Source: DATKKK01 sp964354625
Lineage (GTDB): Archaea > Thermoproteota > Bathyarchaeia > Bathyarchaeales > Bathycorpusculaceae
DNA: 24,855 nt
Assembly (NCBI GenBank): GCA_964354625.1
Contig: CAYHAK010000020.1
Span: 1 to 24,855 of the forward strand
Direction: 5' to 3'
Shown here: positions 23,791 to 24,855 of the stretch, in pieces
How positions within the stretch are numbered: position 1 is the stretch's first letter
Layout: each line of letters starts with the position of its first letter
Position numbers and translations under genes: made by a program
The notes under the pieces: model-generated
Told to the model about the DNA's origin: nothing
Databases searched by the model: none
Seen by the model: only the letters and a program-made list of their open reading frames with translations

Positions 23791-24761
23791 ATGGTAGACG
23801 AAACGGCTCATCACATTCTGCAAGACAACCCTAGCTCTGTCACTCGCTATCGCCTTTTGCGGGATGTTGTGGTGGCCCAGCCCGACGCTAACACGCTGGT
23901 TCGTGCGAGGCAAGAAATGCTGAGAAGCCGATGGGTCTTGGAACTGAAAAGTGCACAGCTGGAGGACGGAAGCTGGAGGAGATTCCATTCGGCAATGAAG
24001 ACCAGAGGGAAGATCGTCACAACAGAGGCCGCTGTAGAGAGAGGGCTGGCTTTGGGCTTGGAGGCTTCTGACCACTGTTTCAGCGCCACGATAGACTATC
24101 TGACACGGCTGCTTAGAGGAGTGGCTGATTTCCCGGATCCTTCTGAACGGAACAATCGATGGCCACTGACACACAGCGGTTCGCCGCTGCGACCCTAGCC
24201 AGAATATGCCCAACTCTATCGATACTTGACAAAACATGGGAATTGTGGGCCACAATCGCGGAGCACACATTCGCCTCAGGGGAATATGATGCAGGAGCGG
24301 AGATACGTGCGCACGAAACACTGACAGGAGCCTCTGTGAAAGACAGCTACCTCGTGCTTAACAATAGATATCAATTAGCTCTCCTCGGATCAAGGGCGGC
24401 CAAGCTGCCGAAAAGCGCCGAGAACGGCTTGGTTCACTGTGTGTGGCACAGAGATGACGGCGTTGGGTATCTGGAAATCCCATTGGCAAATTCTCCCAGC
24501 CGATACACAGCAGGCATGTTAGATAGGCTTTTCATGTCGCTTGGGTTGCTTTCCCACTTCCCAAGCTGGCGAAGACACGCAAATGATATCGTTGGCTGGC
24601 TCTGGAAACAAAGGAACAGCGAAGGCTTGTGGGATTTCGGACCTCAAGCAAACATGTCAATCTACCTTCCACTCTCAGAGAACTGGCGCAAAGTGAAAAG
24701 CCGACAGCACGACTGGTCAACAAGAACCCTCGTACTACTCAGAAGATTCCACGAATCCTGA
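23791..24761 (+). pseudogene. Frameshifted alpha/alpha-toroid (terpenoid cyclase/prenyltransferase-like) protein
   Basis: Two overlapping frames, 23791-24198 and 24159-24761, read as one protein split by a single base loss near 24160-24165. The first ends DPSERNNRW and the second continues TDTQRFAAATLARI. Restoring one C (TGG CCC ACT instead of TGG CCA CT) yields RWPTDTQRF and one frame of about 320 codons. The repaired protein has QW-like repeats, SAQLEDGSWRRFHS near residue 55 and KQRNSEGLWDFG in the second half. These are typical of alpha/alpha-toroid enzymes such as squalene-hopene cyclase and prenyltransferase relatives. No DxDD cyclase motif is visible, so catalysis is doubtful. Whether the break is real or an assembly error is unknown. 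Confidence 0.65.
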
Positions 24762-24784
24762 TCCAAAAGCAGCAGCATTACCAG

Positions 24785-24789
24785 TTTTT
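24785..24789 (+). terminator. Short T run after the toroid gene
   Basis: TTTTT follows the stop at 24761 by about 23 bases. It could terminate the plus-strand transcript before the convergent tRNA gene. A run of five T is weak evidence. Confidence 0.25.
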
Positions 24790-24802
24790 CGCATGGAAGG
24801 AG

Positions 24803-24855
24803 TGGCGCCCTGGCCGGGATTCGGACCCGGGTCCTGCGGGCGACAGCCGCATATA
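24803..24855 (-). tRNA. tRNA-Asp (GUC), 5' part beyond window edge
   Basis: The minus strand folds as the 3' half of a tRNA. The anticodon stem is TGCGG/CCGCA, with the 7-base loop CTGTCGC placing U33 before anticodon GUC (Asp). A 4-base variable region follows, then T stem CCGGG/CCCGG around TCCGAAT, acceptor strand CCAGGGC, discriminator G73 and an encoded CCA. G73 fits tRNA-Asp identity. The D arm and acceptor 5' strand lie outside the window. The T loop has C where U55 is usual. Positions 24803-24805 are the CCA. Confidence 0.85.

Noticed and set aside
1..24855. CRISPR arrays, insertion sequences or an integrated element next to the tRNA
   Set aside because: I saw no regularly spaced repeats, transposase, integrase or direct repeats matching the tRNA 3' end.

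Overview
The window looks archaeal, most likely a TACK-group archaeon and plausibly a Bathyarchaeia-type genome. Supporting signs are a CdvB/ESCRT-III gene, an Lhr-type helicase, NucS/EndoMS, an Nre-family repair protein, an aldehyde:ferredoxin oxidoreductase (AOR) and large HdrA proteins. AT-rich TATA-like boxes sit about 25 bases before likely transcript starts, GTG and TTG starts are frequent, and a tRNA gene encodes its CCA. The lineage is inferred from gene content only.

Layout. Positions 1-532 (minus) hold a partial cdvB. Positions 761-1441 hold a tiny membrane protein and a low-content region with a broken rubredoxin-like zinc ribbon. Positions 1442-8046 (plus) encode a class II glutamine amidotransferase, a GNAT acetyltransferase, an Lhr-like helicase, an APC permease, a TauE/SafE permease and a possible microprotein. 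Positions 8006-15915 (minus) form a redox island. In transcription order it contains a polyferredoxin, HdrA, an HdrA-MvhD fusion, then (from its own promoter) AOR and a 16-cysteine ferredoxin. A small methyltransferase lies just upstream of it. Positions 16641-17891 (plus) contain nucS and a decayed inorganic pyrophosphatase gene. Positions 17900-19543 (minus) encode a long coiled-coil protein of unknown function. Positions 19684-21895 (plus) form a tight operon of an APC permease with three tiny two-helix membrane proteins. An Nre gene (minus), a 95-residue unknown, a frameshifted alpha/alpha-toroid gene and a partial tRNA-Asp(GUC) at the right edge complete the window.

How the genes may work together. 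The redox island is the most interesting part. It pairs a tungstopterin oxidoreductase and its four-cluster ferredoxin with two full-length flavin HdrA proteins, an MvhD domain and a polyferredoxin, but no HdrB or HdrC. The combination recalls the BamBC plus BamEF parts of class II benzoyl-CoA reductase and the QmoAB pair. A flavin-based electron-transfer or electron-bifurcating complex fed by AOR is a reasonable hypothesis, but it is not proven here.

Three genes appear broken: the pyrophosphatase (clearly), the toroid-fold gene (one missing base) and the rubredoxin-like ribbon (a frame change at a GC-repeat tract). For the last two, assembly error must be excluded.
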